Positions 48,371 to 58,231 are shown, counted from the stretch's first letter. The stretch: DNA of 64,000 nucleotides from JABMMZ01 sp964438995 (GCA_964438995.1 CAYTMQ010000001.1:632155-696154), one strand, 5' to 3'. Notes: generated by a model from the sequence alone, not told the origin. Numbers and translations: made by a program.

Positions 48371-48929
48371 TCAAATCATACGAGAAAGAAGAAGTATTTA
48401 TCCAAAAGAATTTACTGGAAAAATATTGGATTCAAGCATCATTCAAACCCTTCTAGAAAATGCCAATTTTGCGCCCAATCACTTGAGTAATTACCCTTGG
48501 CGCTTTGTAGTAATTGAAGCTGATGCATTGCAAAACTTTTTAGATAAAGCTGCTGATATTTATAAAGAGGAAACTCCAATTGAGAAATTTAAGCAAGAGA
48601 AATTGGATAAATTTACCATGTACAAAGAGCAGATTTCTCATATTATAGCCATCGTTTTGCATAGAGAACCTGATGGTAAAAGTGTTGAAATAGAAGACAT
48701 CAGTGCCGTTGCCTGTGCTGTTCAGAACATGTATTTGAGTTTGTCTCAATTCGAAGAAGCTGGAGGGTATTGGAGTACTGGTATGGGCACATATTCTAAA
48801 TCAATGTCTACTTTTTTAAGATTGGAATCCAATGATACATTGATGGGTTACTTCGTATTGGGCCACGTTTTCAATAAACGAAAATCTTCAAACAGAAAAA
48901 ACGTTGAACATTTTACTAGATATTTGTAA
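48357..48929 (+). CDS. Nitroreductase-family protein
   Basis: This 190-residue protein has IIRERRSIYPKEFTGKILD at the N-terminus (FMN-binding RRSI), ENANFAPNHLSNYPWRFVVI, AVACAVQNMYLSLSQFEEA, GGYWSTGMGTYSKS and DTLMGYFVLGHV. These place it in the FMN-dependent nitroreductase/YdjA-like group. It probably reduces small electrophiles with NAD(P)H. The start is GTG, within the EamA gene end. The gene precedes the MBOAT gene by six bases, so all may be co-transcribed. Confidence 0.85.
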   Translation: MLDINQIIRERRSIYPKEFTGKILDSSIIQTLLENANFAPNHLSNYPWRFVVIEADALQNFLDKAADIYKEETPIEKFKQEKLDKFTMYKEQISHIIAIVLHREPDGKSVEIEDISAVACAVQNMYLSLSQFEEAGGYWSTGMGTYSKSMSTFLRLESNDTLMGYFVLGHVFNKRKSSNRKNVEHFTRYL

Positions 48930-48935
48930 TCAAGC

Positions 48936-50333
48936 ATGATATTTAATTCCATACCATTTTTGTTTTTTATCCTGTTGTTCTTTGGCTTCTGGCCATTGGT
49001 AAAACAATCGGATACTAAACGTTGGATATGGATTTGCGCTATGTCGTTTGTGTTTTATGGGTGGTGGGACTGGCGTTTCCTATTGCTTTTAATTGGTACA
49101 GGAAGTATAGATTATTTCTGTGGTAAAGGGATAGTGAATACCCGTTACAAGAAATGGTATTTGTGGTTGTCAGTAGTTACAAATGTGTTGTCATTGTTCA
49201 TTTTCAAGTACAGTGGATTTGTTGCAGACAGCTTAGATCAATTGTGTGCAAGCGCTGGTTATACCAGTCACTTTAAAACTTCGATACCAGAATTCACATT
49301 GATTTTGCCAGTGGGTATTAGTTTTTATACCTTCAATTCTTTGAGCTATACCATAGATTTATACAGAGGCAAAGCCAAATCAGCCGATTCGTGGTTGCAT
49401 TTTATGGCCTTTATATCTTTCTTTCCTCATTTGGTTGCTGGTCCGATAATTAGAGCAAGAGACATATTATCACAATTGAAAGTTGAGAAACACATCAGTT
49501 CTTTTGAACTTTTAAATGGTATAAAAACGTGTATCTATGGTTTTGCAATGAAAATGCTTATTGCAGATAATTTGGCAGTATTTGTAAATGCCAATTTTTC
49601 TAATGCCACATCACACTCAGGTACTATAACTTGGTGGATGTGTATACTGGCTTTTACTTTTCAGATTTACTTTGACTTTAATGTATATAGAACCATAGCA
49701 AGAGGTATTGCAAAATTATGCGGCATCCATTTCAAACTAAATTTTAATCATCCATACAAATCTAGTTCCTTTCAGGATTTTTGGAGAAGATGGCACATCT
49801 CGTTGTCGTCTTTTTTTAGAGATTATGTCTATATACCACTTGGTGGAAACAAAGGTGGTTGGCTTAAAGCAAGCATCAATCAATGGTTGACCATGTTGAT
49901 TTCTGGCCTATGGCATGGTGCCTCATGGCTGTTTGTTTTTTGGGGTGCAATGCACGCATTGTTTTTGAGTGTTGAAAGGCTATTTAAAAACCATTTGCCA
50001 GTATTGGTTAAAGGTAAGGTTTGGCATCTAGTCGTATTCATTTGCGTGATGTTTGCTTGGGTTGTCTTTAGAGCAGATAGTGTTAACACTGGTATTCATA
50101 TTTACAAGCAAATGCTGAGCTGGCATTCGGGTCAGAGTTTTATAGAGTTGCTTAAAAGCAATGTAACGATTTGGTTGATGATAGCAGTGCTGGTTGAATA
50201 TTCAGTTTTGAGAAACACCATCAAAAAATTGTATAAGATACCGTATGCTGAAGCATTTGTTTTGGCCTTTTTAGTGGCAACTATTCTTTTATTTAGAGGT
50301 CCTGAAGAACAATTTATTTATTTTCAGTTTTAA
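48936..50333 (+). CDS. MBOAT-family membrane O-acyltransferase (AlgI-like)
   Basis: This 465-residue polytopic protein starts IFNSIPFLFFILLFFGFWPL and has the AlgI/DltB-type strings FYGWWDWRFLLLLI, PVGISFYTFNSLSYTIDLYR, FISFFPHLVAGPIIRA, FQDFWRRWHISLSSFFRDYV and LWHGASWLFVFWGAMHAL, with the conserved His of the LWHG motif. It moves acyl groups (usually acetyl) across or at the inner membrane to an exported glycan. The SGNH-type gene two bases downstream is its natural partner. Confidence 0.93.
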   Translation: MIFNSIPFLFFILLFFGFWPLVKQSDTKRWIWICAMSFVFYGWWDWRFLLLLIGTGSIDYFCGKGIVNTRYKKWYLWLSVVTNVLSLFIFKYSGFVADSLDQLCASAGYTSHFKTSIPEFTLILPVGISFYTFNSLSYTIDLYRGKAKSADSWLHFMAFISFFPHLVAGPIIRARDILSQLKVEKHISSFELLNGIKTCIYGFAMKMLIADNLAVFVNANFSNATSHSGTITWWMCILAFTFQIYFDFNVYRTIARGIAKLCGIHFKLNFNHPYKSSSFQDFWRRWHISLSSFFRDYVYIPLGGNKGGWLKASINQWLTMLISGLWHGASWLFVFWGAMHALFLSVERLFKNHLPVLVKGKVWHLVVFICVMFAWVVFRADSVNTGIHIYKQMLSWHSGQSFIELLKSNVTIWLMIAVLVEYSVLRNTIKKLYKIPYAEAFVLAFLVATILLFRGPEEQFIYFQF

Positions 50334-50335
50334 CT

Positions 50336-51256
50336 ATGGAACAACAATTACCAAGAAATACCAACGCATCAAAACAAATGAAGGCCTTGCTGGTACTAGT
50401 TCCATCTGTGTTTTTATTGATGTTTGCTTTGCTGCCAAAATTACCATCATCGCCTATGATGAGGGATGCTTTCTGGGCAAATAAGGTAAACAAAGTTGAC
50501 CAATATGATATTGTGTACGTTGGCGATTCAAGAGTGTACAGAGGGATTGATCCTGCGGTTGTTGAATCTATCAGTCAATTAAAAGGGTTCAATTTGGGTT
50601 TTAGTAGCGCTGATATAGATGGTTTACTAATCAGTATGGCAAAAGAAAAGCTCAACGCAAATGGAGCGAAAATTATTGTAATTGGGGTGTCTGTCAACGG
50701 GCTTTTAGATAGACCAAAAGAGCTCAGCAACGAACATCTTAAATCTGTGCTAAAATGGACTGAAAAAGATAAGTTGATCAAGCAGTATGCATACCCACAT
50801 TTAACCATGTTCGACCAAAGAGCTGTTTCTGATTTGTATAAATACATCAAAGGGGAGCAGTATTTTGAAAACTACAACATCCACAATGGATTTGCGGAGT
50901 CTAATAAGGTGCCAGTAGATTCAAACGAAGCATTGCCTTTATATGTAGAAGAATTTAAAACTGCTGTTTCTACTCAAAAACTGCATGATTTAAACAAACA
51001 ATTACAATCGTTGGTAAAAGAAGGTTATAGAGTGGTTTTGTTAAGAATGCCAATTTCTAATGAAATGTATCAACTAGAAGAAAGTAAAACACAACTATTA
51101 AGCGCCTTTTTAGATTCGTGTAAATCGAAAAGTATAGAAGTGATAACACCTTATGGTCATTTTAGTACCTATGATGGCTCGCATTTGCAAGCAGAATCAG
51201 CCGAGGAATTAAGTCGTCAAATCGGCTTGCATTTTTTAACGTATTTTAGATTTTAA
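50336..51256 (+). CDS. Membrane-anchored SGNH-hydrolase-like protein, partner of MBOAT
   Basis: This 306-residue protein has one N-terminal membrane helix (about 17-35, LLVLVPSVFLLMFALL) and then a domain with IVYVGDSRVYRGIDP (GDSR, Ser nucleophile block I), FNLGFSSADIDG, IIVIGVSVNGL and YDGSHLQAESAEELSRQ (Asp/His block V). This matches the SGNH fold seen in AlgJ/AlgX- or DltD-like partners of MBOAT proteins, which pass the acyl group to the polysaccharide. It probably works on the outer face of the inner membrane. The glycan target is unknown. Confidence 0.78.
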   Translation: MEQQLPRNTNASKQMKALLVLVPSVFLLMFALLPKLPSSPMMRDAFWANKVNKVDQYDIVYVGDSRVYRGIDPAVVESISQLKGFNLGFSSADIDGLLISMAKEKLNANGAKIIVIGVSVNGLLDRPKELSNEHLKSVLKWTEKDKLIKQYAYPHLTMFDQRAVSDLYKYIKGEQYFENYNIHNGFAESNKVPVDSNEALPLYVEEFKTAVSTQKLHDLNKQLQSLVKEGYRVVLLRMPISNEMYQLEESKTQLLSAFLDSCKSKSIEVITPYGHFSTYDGSHLQAESAEELSRQIGLHFLTYFRF

Positions 51257-51312
51257 TCAAATTGCATTGATGGAGTTGAATAAGATGGTGTGGGGAAATG
51301 CCTCAAATGCTG

Positions 51313-51320
51313 TATATTTG
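51313..51320 (+). promoter_or_regulatory. -7 box of the CHU_C protein gene
   Basis: TATATTTG is a perfect match 10 bases before ATG 51331, which selects that start over an ATG at 51298. Confidence 0.6.
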
Positions 51321-51330
51321 TTATAAGGTT

Positions 51331-52935
51331 ATGAAAGTAATTTTTACCATCATTTTCTGCGGCATAGTAATGTCCTTAAATGCTCAGTTGAATGTTGGGT
51401 CTAAATGGTGCTTTGGATACAATGCTGGGTTAGATTTCTCAAAAGTGAATCCAGATACTTTCACATCTTCTGTATACACAGGTGAAGGCTCTGCTGGCGT
51501 AACAGATGAGACGGGGAATTTGATTTTTTATACCGATGGCTTTTCTGTTTTTACAAAGAACCACACAATAATGACTAATGGCAGTGGCTTAACTGGCAGT
51601 TCAAGTTCTTCACAAGCAGCAATAGTTTTGCAACATCCATCTCAGGTTGCCAACAATCAATATTATATATTTACAGTACCAGAATATGCTGGAACAGCTG
51701 GTTTTTGTTATTCAATTGTCGATATGGATGAAAATGGCGGTTTGGGTAAAGTCATCATAAAAAATGTGAAACTTGCGCCGAATCTGATGTCCGAGCAGAT
51801 GCAGTCAGCCCTGCATAGCAACGGTAAAGATTATTGGATAGTGATCAAATCTTGGAGAGATGACAGTCTACATTCTTATTTAATCAATCAAAATGGCGTA
51901 AAGAAAGTCAGTTCAATTGGAGAAAGTAGAAGCGTTGATAATACCATTGGTACCATGCGTTTCAACATTGATTACTCCAAACTTGCTTATACATGTTACG
52001 ATTACACTGGATATATCGAATTGTTTGACTTCAATAGAACTACAGGAGAACTTAGCAATATGCTAGTGATAGACAATCAATATGACCCTTATGGTCTTGA
52101 GTTCTCGCCTGATGGAAGCAAATTATATGTTGGTCATCTTTTGACTAGAAAGTTGTATCAATACGACCTTAGTACTTATACTACCAATGCCATTCTTGCT
52201 TCTAAAGTTGAGATAGCAAGTGGTTATCCTTACGGTCAGATGAGGAAGGCATATGATTCAAAATACTATTTAGCAATTTCTGGACAAAAAGCCATCTCCT
52301 TAATAGCCAATCCCAATGCCAAAGGAACTGCATGTGATTTTAGGTTTAATTATCTGTCTTTAGGTCAACATATTTGTGGTTATGGATTGCCTTTGTTCTA
52401 CCTTTATCCTTTAAAGAAAGCAGAGTTTGAAGTTCAAAATATTTGTGTCCAAGATTCATTGTTGATCAATTTAAACAAGAATGCTTCTACTGGACCATTT
52501 AAGTGGTACATCAACGATGGCAATGGTTATCAGTATTTGAGCGAGAACAGCGAAAGCATAAAAATAAAGCTCAATAAAGAAGGTGTATATCAAATAAAAA
52601 TGACATTTGGCAACGATTCTGTAGAGCATTCTTTCAATGTGGATGCTTGTTCAAACAATTGTAAAATATCAGTTCCAAATGCTTTTACGCCCAACAACGA
52701 TACTCAAAATGATGTGTTTAAATTCAACGCAGAGTGTTACATGGATAAAGTTGAATTTACTGTATTCAATAGGTGGGGAGAAATTCTATATAAATCCAAT
52801 GGTTCAAGCCCCGGCTGGGATGGCAAGTACAAAAATACCATTTGCCCAGATGGAACCTATTTTTACATCATCAGTTATAATGATATTGCAGGAGAGAGGA
52901 AGCAGTTAAATGGCGTAATTACGCTTATTCGATAA
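51331..52935 (+). CDS. Secreted protein with gliding-motility-type (CHU_C) C-terminal domain
   Basis: This protein has about 534 residues: a signal peptide (MKVIFTIIFCGIVMSLNAQ), a seven-bladed-propeller-like region (about 20-380, WCFGYNAGLDFS, ILFYTDG-like FYTDGFSVF, YGLEFSPDGSKLYVGH), an Ig-like stretch (about 380-445), and the CHU_C domain (about 450-534, VPNAFTPNNDTQNDVFKF, VFNRWGEILYKS, GWDGKYKNTICPDGTYFYII). CHU_C is a type B T9SS signal, so the protein is probably secreted to the surface. Similar WD-like CHU_C proteins are common in Bacteroidota; the role is unknown. Confidence 0.85.
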   Translation: MKVIFTIIFCGIVMSLNAQLNVGSKWCFGYNAGLDFSKVNPDTFTSSVYTGEGSAGVTDETGNLIFYTDGFSVFTKNHTIMTNGSGLTGSSSSSQAAIVLQHPSQVANNQYYIFTVPEYAGTAGFCYSIVDMDENGGLGKVIIKNVKLAPNLMSEQMQSALHSNGKDYWIVIKSWRDDSLHSYLINQNGVKKVSSIGESRSVDNTIGTMRFNIDYSKLAYTCYDYTGYIELFDFNRTTGELSNMLVIDNQYDPYGLEFSPDGSKLYVGHLLTRKLYQYDLSTYTTNAILASKVEIASGYPYGQMRKAYDSKYYLAISGQKAISLIANPNAKGTACDFRFNYLSLGQHICGYGLPLFYLYPLKKAEFEVQNICVQDSLLINLNKNASTGPFKWYINDGNGYQYLSENSESIKIKLNKEGVYQIKMTFGNDSVEHSFNVDACSNNCKISVPNAFTPNNDTQNDVFKFNAECYMDKVEFTVFNRWGEILYKSNGSSPGWDGKYKNTICPDGTYFYIISYNDIAGERKQLNGVITLIR

Positions 52936-52940
52936 TTGAA

Positions 52941-54101
52941 TTAAGCTTTGTAAATCTCTATCAATGGTCGTAAAATAAGTTGACTATCTAGTTCGCTCAA
53001 GATGTCTTTTGAAATGGTATCTGAATTGAATGTGTTGTTAAGTGTTAGCTGAATGGCGTTACACAATTCATAAGGGTGTTCAGCCAAAAAACCATTGACA
53101 CCATTCTTTACCATCTCTTTAATGCCTCCAATTTTCAAACCTACAACAGGGGTGCCGCATAGTAACGATTCTGATACTGTATTGGGTAAGTTGTCTTCAA
53201 TAGATGGAATGATAAACACATCTGAAGCATTGTACAACTCAACCATTTTCTGTTCGTCGCTGATGCTACCAAAGAAATGGGCATTAGGCAAGTTGGTATT
53301 GATGTGAGAGGCATTGCCTATAACCGCTAACTCAACAGAGGAGTTGTCTAATTTCGCTATAGCATCCATCAACAATTGAAATCCTTTGCGTTCGTCATGT
53401 GGATTCTCTGCAACAAATAACAAGGTCTTTTTATTGCGGTCAAGTCCGTATTTGGACTTCAATCCAACTTTGTCAATTGGTCTAAATACCTCAATGTCTA
53501 TTGGGTTTCGCACAGTTGATACGGAACAATGATTAAACACCTCGGATGATTGAGCCAATTCTGACAACCACAAACTCGGACAGACAACGTGTATTTTAGA
53601 GGACTTAATAGCAGCTTTTTTAAAAGCGATATTGTCTTTTGATACCTTCGAGAATTCGTTGTTGTAACCTGTTTTGTAATGTTCTCCTCCAGTAAATGGA
53701 TTCATGTCGTGGAAGGTCCACACAAACGACTTGTCTTTATGGGCAAAAACTTTTTTCCAATCTAACATTTTTACCACCCAATGCAAATGAACGACATCAG
53801 CCCAACTAAAAAGCGGGTGTGTAGATATATCGAATAAACTATCTGGACCGTTGAAATAAACTGATGGTTTGTTTAATGTGTGTCTCCTATTGTAAAGTGC
53901 ATTCAGCTTTTCTTTCACTTTAAACACCAATGAAGGATATTGGTCTTCTATGTAATAGGCTTCAGGAATAGGCGTTTTGCTTTGTCGTTTAAGAAACAAC
54001 ATTTTTGATTCAATGCCCATGTCAAGCAAAAGCAAATGCAACCGCCTTGCCGCTATTGCAGCACCTCCAGTATCGTTGGTATTGACATGTAAAACTCTCA
54101 C
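52941..54101 (-). CDS. GT4-family glycosyltransferase
   Basis: This 386-residue protein starts RVLHVNTNDTGGAAIAARRL, has DVVHLHWVVKMLDWKK and FVWTFHDMNPFTGGEHY, and in the C-terminal half LLFVAENPHDERKGFQLLMD, VFIIPSIEDNLPNTVSESLL and GTPVVGLKIGGIKEMVKNGV. The ExxxxxxxE nucleotide-sugar region is the GT4 pattern. It likely adds a sugar to a surface polysaccharide or lipid. The start overlaps the FkbM gene stop by four bases, so the pair is coupled. The sugar donor is unknown. Confidence 0.9.
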   Translation of the reverse strand: MRVLHVNTNDTGGAAIAARRLHLLLLDMGIESKMLFLKRQSKTPIPEAYYIEDQYPSLVFKVKEKLNALYNRRHTLNKPSVYFNGPDSLFDISTHPLFSWADVVHLHWVVKMLDWKKVFAHKDKSFVWTFHDMNPFTGGEHYKTGYNNEFSKVSKDNIAFKKAAIKSSKIHVVCPSLWLSELAQSSEVFNHCSVSTVRNPIDIEVFRPIDKVGLKSKYGLDRNKKTLLFVAENPHDERKGFQLLMDAIAKLDNSSVELAVIGNASHINTNLPNAHFFGSISDEQKMVELYNASDVFIIPSIEDNLPNTVSESLLCGTPVVGLKIGGIKEMVKNGVNGFLAEHPYELCNAIQLTLNNTFNSDTISKDILSELDSQLILRPLIEIYKA

Positions 54102-54904
54102 TGTTTATAAGCAAAGATATTCAGTTGTAAATCCATTCCGTATTTGCCTTTTTGATTGAGGTAAGGTGCGGTTTTGAAATTCACATTGTCGATGTAAATT
54201 CTATGACCGGCAGAACTCATGGCATCAATCACCTCTGACAAATGTTGTGTTTGATTGTTATACGAGTGGAATTCTACAAATAGGTTTTTAACTTTAGGCA
54301 ATTGATTTTTGATGTGTGGCAAAAGTTGAACTTCAGCGCCTTCAATATCAATCTTTAAAAAGTCAATGCTGTCAAATCGTTGTAGAAATCTTTCTAAATC
54401 AATTCCTTCGACAGTTTTAGTGCCTTCATTGTTTTCGGTAATTTGACCTCCATCTGCTCCTTCAGAAGCAAACTGTAAAGCTTCGTCTTTTATCCAAACA
54501 GCTTGATTGTGAATATGAACATTGCTTAGGCCATTGGTTGTAACATTGTGTTGCAAGATATCGCAAATCATTGCATCTGCTTCAAAAGCGTGTATTTCAG
54601 CATTTGGGTATTGCTTACTGAAATGCAAAATACTTAGTCCGATGTTCGACCCACAGTCTATGATAACAGGTTTTGTATTTGAAGTTTGGAAGGTATAATA
54701 GCGTTTAAAAAATATTTCATAGTACTGCCACACAAAGGATTTGGCATCCGCAACTTTCATTTTAGCGCCTTTGATACCAATGGTTTTTGTAACATATCGT
54801 TTAGATGAACCATAAAGGATGGACAAACGTACAAAGGTTCTGAAAGTGCTGTCAGTTAAAAAGTAATACAGGCCTTTGAAAAACGTTTGTAAAATAAACT
54901 TCAT
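54098..54904 (-). CDS. FkbM-family methyltransferase
   Basis: This 268-residue protein has VIIDCGSNIGLSILHFSKQY (AdoMet site), EIHAFEADAMICDILQHNV, GIDLERFLQRFDSIDFLKID and IEGAEVQLLPHI. These are the hallmarks of FkbM/Methyltransf_21. The family O-methylates sugars and other small groups. It is cotranslated with the GT4 gene, so methylation of the same glycan is likely. A TATTTTTG box (54917-54910, minus) precedes the ATG by five bases. Confidence 0.9.
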   Translation of the reverse strand: MKFILQTFFKGLYYFLTDSTFRTFVRLSILYGSSKRYVTKTIGIKGAKMKVADAKSFVWQYYEIFFKRYYTFQTSNTKPVIIDCGSNIGLSILHFSKQYPNAEIHAFEADAMICDILQHNVTTNGLSNVHIHNQAVWIKDEALQFASEGADGGQITENNEGTKTVEGIDLERFLQRFDSIDFLKIDIEGAEVQLLPHIKNQLPKVKNLFVEFHSYNNQTQHLSEVIDAMSSAGHRIYIDNVNFKTAPYLNQKGKYGMDLQLNIFAYKQ

Positions 54905-54909
54905 GCACG

Positions 54910-54917
54910 CAAAAATA
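54910..54917 (-). promoter_or_regulatory. -7 box of the fkbM-GT4 operon
   Basis: On the minus strand TATTTTTG lies five bases before ATG 54904; perfect consensus. Confidence 0.6.
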
Positions 54918-54982
54918 CCGTATTAATAGAAAGATTTGCAATTTGTGTGATTTTTTTAGGGAATTTCTCATAGCTTTGAGCA

Positions 54983-54990
54983 TATATTTG
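54983..54990 (+). promoter_or_regulatory. -7 box of the YfhO gene
   Basis: TATATTTG lies five bases before ATG 54996; perfect consensus. It is divergent from the fkbM promoter. Confidence 0.6.
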
Positions 54991-54995
54991 CAAAT

Positions 54996-57464
54996 ATGAA
55001 TTTCGATAAACTGATAAAGGATGTTAAACCTCATGCCATTGCTATTTTGGCATTTTTCATGATTAGTTTTGTGTATTATTCTAAGACATTTAGTGGATAC
55101 ACCCATCAAGAAAGTGACGTTGTTCAAGGCTTACTTAAAGGCACTGAGATAACAAAATATACAGACAAAGACGGGAATTTTCCGGGCTGGACCAACAGTA
55201 TTTTTGGTGGAATGCCTTCTACTTTGGTAAAAGGTAAACCAAGTGGCAACGTTGTAAAATCATACAACTACCTTACCCCTGTTGGTACTACAGCATATCC
55301 ATTTCAGATCATGTTGTTGTCATTCATTGGTTTTTACATGTTGATGAATGCCTTTAAAGTGAAACCCAATTGGGGTTTGCTTGCTGCATTGGTTTATGGT
55401 TTTGCCACATTCAGTATTTCGTCTGTAGAAGCAGCCCATTACACTAAGGTGCTGGCTATGGCGCTTATGCCTGCCATTATTGCTTCTATGCAATGGCTCT
55501 TTGGCGGTCGGTATGTTCTTGGAGGCACAACCTTAGCCTTTAACATGGCGCTTCAGATTTATTATTTTCACTATCAGATAACTTTCTACACCATCATTTG
55601 TATGTTGGTTTTGGGAATATATTACATAGTACAATTGGTTAAAGAAAGTAAAGTAAAGCAATTGATGATTGCCACTGCAATTTCAATAGTTGCTGTGGGA
55701 GCAGGTGTTATTTCGAATGCTTCAAAAATAGCTTCAACTTCAAAATTTGCTGAAAGCACCATGCGTGGTGGTAACGATTTGGCAATGGACGACCCAAACA
55801 ACAAAACCAAGACGGGAGAAAAAGGACTGGAAAGAACGTATGCCTTTAATTGGAGCTATGGTATTTCTGAAACATTCACATTGCTAATTCCAGGCATGTA
55901 TGGTGGAAGTACAGGGGAGAAAGTGCCTGAAGATTCTGAATTTGCTCAAACAACTGGTTCTACTTCTGCACCATTGTATTTTGGTGATATGAATTCAACT
56001 TCTGGCCCAATATACATGGGTGCAATCATTTGTTTCTTGTTTGTATTAGGTATGGTTGTGGTTAAAAACCCAATTAAATGGCCATTGCTGATATTGACTT
56101 TGATTTCTTTCATGTTAGGTTGGGGTGGAAACTTCGGTATACTCAACGATTTCTTATTCGATAATTTGAAGTTCTTCAATAAATTTAGAACTCCAATGAT
56201 GGCGTTCTGTATTGCTCAAGTTACAATGCCATTGATTGGTTTCCTTGGTTTGAAACAATTGCTAGAAACATGGATGCTTCAAAAGGAACAAAAGAAAGCT
56301 GGTATTGCTACAACTGATGACGATATTTGGAAAAAGGTTCAATACACCTTTTACGGTGTTGGAGGATTTTGTTTAATAGTGGCACTTTTAGGAACTACCC
56401 TTATTGATTTATCTGGAGCGGTAGACAGTGAACTTAAAAAAGGTCAGAATGCCAATTTAATCCCAATGTTAAAGGATTTAAGAGGTAGTTTATTGATGAA
56501 AGATGCGTTTCGCTCTTTGGTTTATGTAAGTATCGCATTTGGTTTGTTATGGTCGTGGTACACCAAAAAACTTAAAGGTCAAACAGCAGTATTGTTGATT
56601 TGTGCAGCGGCAGCTGTAGATTTAGTAGGCATTGATTGGAGATACTTAAGTTGGGAAGAATTCCAGTACAAAAAAGGCTCAATCACAGATGTTGTAGAAG
56701 ATCAAGCTGACAAGCAAATATTGGCTGATCCAGACCTGCATTACAGAGTGTTGGATTTAACAAAAGATCCATTCAACGATAATACTGGTGCAGCTTTCCA
56801 TAAAATGATTGGCGGATATGACCCTGCTAAATTGAGTAGATTCCAGAATTTAATTTCTGAAATGATAAGCGACAGACAACAACAAGACAAAGCGCTTGAT
56901 ATGTTGAATTGTAAATATTTAATAGGTAGCGATGATAAAGGCAACAGAGGTGTTGTGCCTCGTCAAACTGCATTGGGAAATGCTTGGTTTGTTGGAGAAC
57001 TTATTGGTGTTGCCAAGCCAATTGATGATTTGAACCGTTTGAAAAACGATTCTGATTTGAGAGCAAGAGCTGGATTTGTTACAAATTTTGAAGCCAATAA
57101 AACGTTGACTTCAAAGAAATTTGTTGTTGATAGTTCGGCTACTGTTAGATTAACATATTACCACCCTGATACCATGAATTATGTGTCAAACAACAGTCAA
57201 GATGGTTATTTGGTGTTTTCAGAAATGTACTACGAAAATTGGATGGCTACTATAGATGGAAAACCAGCAACCATCAATAAAGTGGATTATACATTGCGCG
57301 GTTTATCTGTGCCTGCTGGTCAACATAAAATTCAAATGTATTTCCAAAAGGATCCAAACACTACTGATGGATACGAACGTATTGCCTCTTATGCAATATT
57401 GTTGGGTATGTTAGTAATGATTGGATTATGGATAAAATCGTATTTCAATACTGCTAAGGCATGA
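54996..57464 (+). CDS. YfhO-family membrane protein
   Basis: This 822-residue polytopic protein has about 12 helices. It matches the YfhO family: N-terminal FFMISFVYYSKTFSGYTHQ, IFGGMPSTLVKGKPSGN, ALVYGFATFSISSVEAAHYT, NWSYGISETFTLLIPGMYGG, and a C-terminal soluble part (VFSEMYYENWMATIDGKPA, LRGLSVPAGQHKIQMYFQ). YfhO proteins are GT-C-like enzymes linked in some bacteria to glycosylation of teichoic acids or glycolipids. The GT2 gene downstream overlaps by four bases and may supply or use the same lipid-linked sugar. Confidence 0.85.
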   Translation: MNFDKLIKDVKPHAIAILAFFMISFVYYSKTFSGYTHQESDVVQGLLKGTEITKYTDKDGNFPGWTNSIFGGMPSTLVKGKPSGNVVKSYNYLTPVGTTAYPFQIMLLSFIGFYMLMNAFKVKPNWGLLAALVYGFATFSISSVEAAHYTKVLAMALMPAIIASMQWLFGGRYVLGGTTLAFNMALQIYYFHYQITFYTIICMLVLGIYYIVQLVKESKVKQLMIATAISIVAVGAGVISNASKIASTSKFAESTMRGGNDLAMDDPNNKTKTGEKGLERTYAFNWSYGISETFTLLIPGMYGGSTGEKVPEDSEFAQTTGSTSAPLYFGDMNSTSGPIYMGAIICFLFVLGMVVVKNPIKWPLLILTLISFMLGWGGNFGILNDFLFDNLKFFNKFRTPMMAFCIAQVTMPLIGFLGLKQLLETWMLQKEQKKAGIATTDDDIWKKVQYTFYGVGGFCLIVALLGTTLIDLSGAVDSELKKGQNANLIPMLKDLRGSLLMKDAFRSLVYVSIAFGLLWSWYTKKLKGQTAVLLICAAAAVDLVGIDWRYLSWEEFQYKKGSITDVVEDQADKQILADPDLHYRVLDLTKDPFNDNTGAAFHKMIGGYDPAKLSRFQNLISEMISDRQQQDKALDMLNCKYLIGSDDKGNRGVVPRQTALGNAWFVGELIGVAKPIDDLNRLKNDSDLRARAGFVTNFEANKTLTSKKFVVDSSATVRLTYYHPDTMNYVSNNSQDGYLVFSEMYYENWMATIDGKPATINKVDYTLRGLSVPAGQHKIQMYFQKDPNTTDGYERIASYAILLGMLVMIGLWIKSYFNTAKA

Positions 57465-58201
57465 TCTTGTCGGTCATATCAATAGCTTATAACAATTTAA
57501 ACGGCTTGAAAAGAACTATGGAGGTTTTTTCAAGCCGTTCTTTTAATGATATAGATTTGGTTATTGTTGATGGCAATTCGACTGATGGAACCAAAGCCTA
57601 TCTAGAAGAACAAGATTTCTGTAACAATTGGGTATCTGAGCGTGACAATGGCATTTACAATGCAATGAACAAAGGCTTAAAGATGGCTAAGGGCGACTAT
57701 GTGTGGTTTTTGAATTCTGGGGATTATGCTTATGATGAGGCTACAATACATCAATTGCTGGAAATACTTAAAACCGATGTAGATGCTGTATATGCAGAAA
57801 CCATGATGGTGGAAGAACATGGAAAGCATCTTGGCAGCCGTTCTCATTTAACCACGCGTCAATTGCCTGATAAACTGGACTGGAAGTCTTTCCAATGGGG
57901 AATGAATGTAGGTCATCAAAGTTTTGTAGTAAAGCGTACTCTAGCGGCCGAATACAATGAAAACTATAGGTATGTTGCAGACATAGATTGGATGATATCG
58001 ACGCTTAAAAACTGCAAAAAGGTTGTTAAAATGCCAGGCTATTTGGCTTGCTTTACTCTGGATGGATTTTCATCTAAACATAGAAAAGCAAGTAATAATG
58101 AACGTTTTAAAGTGTTGGAAAAGCATTATGGTGTTTTAAACAACTATCTCAACCACACAAAAATTATTCTTAGAAAAATATTCTCAAGAAGCAAATTGTA
58201 A
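57461..58201 (+). CDS. GT2-family glycosyltransferase
   Basis: This 246-residue GT-A protein has ILSVISIAYNNLNGLKRTME, DLVIVDGNSTDGTKAYLE, SERDNGIYNAMNKGLKMAKG, YVWFLNSGDYAYDEATI (DxD-like region) and NVGHQSFVVKRTLAAEY with ADIDWMI. This is the WcaA/WcaE-like group of glycosyltransferases for surface polysaccharides. It begins inside the YfhO stop codon (ATGA), so the two are coupled. The donor sugar is unknown. Confidence 0.9.
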   Translation: MILSVISIAYNNLNGLKRTMEVFSSRSFNDIDLVIVDGNSTDGTKAYLEEQDFCNNWVSERDNGIYNAMNKGLKMAKGDYVWFLNSGDYAYDEATIHQLLEILKTDVDAVYAETMMVEEHGKHLGSRSHLTTRQLPDKLDWKSFQWGMNVGHQSFVVKRTLAAEYNENYRYVADIDWMISTLKNCKKVVKMPGYLACFTLDGFSSKHRKASNNERFKVLEKHYGVLNNYLNHTKIILRKIFSRSKL

Positions 58202-58231
58202 CCGCTTTTTAAGAATTCTGTAAATTTTATG

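Noticed and set aside
54852..55127. Minus-strand frame over the fkbM-yfhO divergent region
   Set aside because: It covers two perfect divergent -7 boxes and the starts of both genes, so it cannot be a real gene here.
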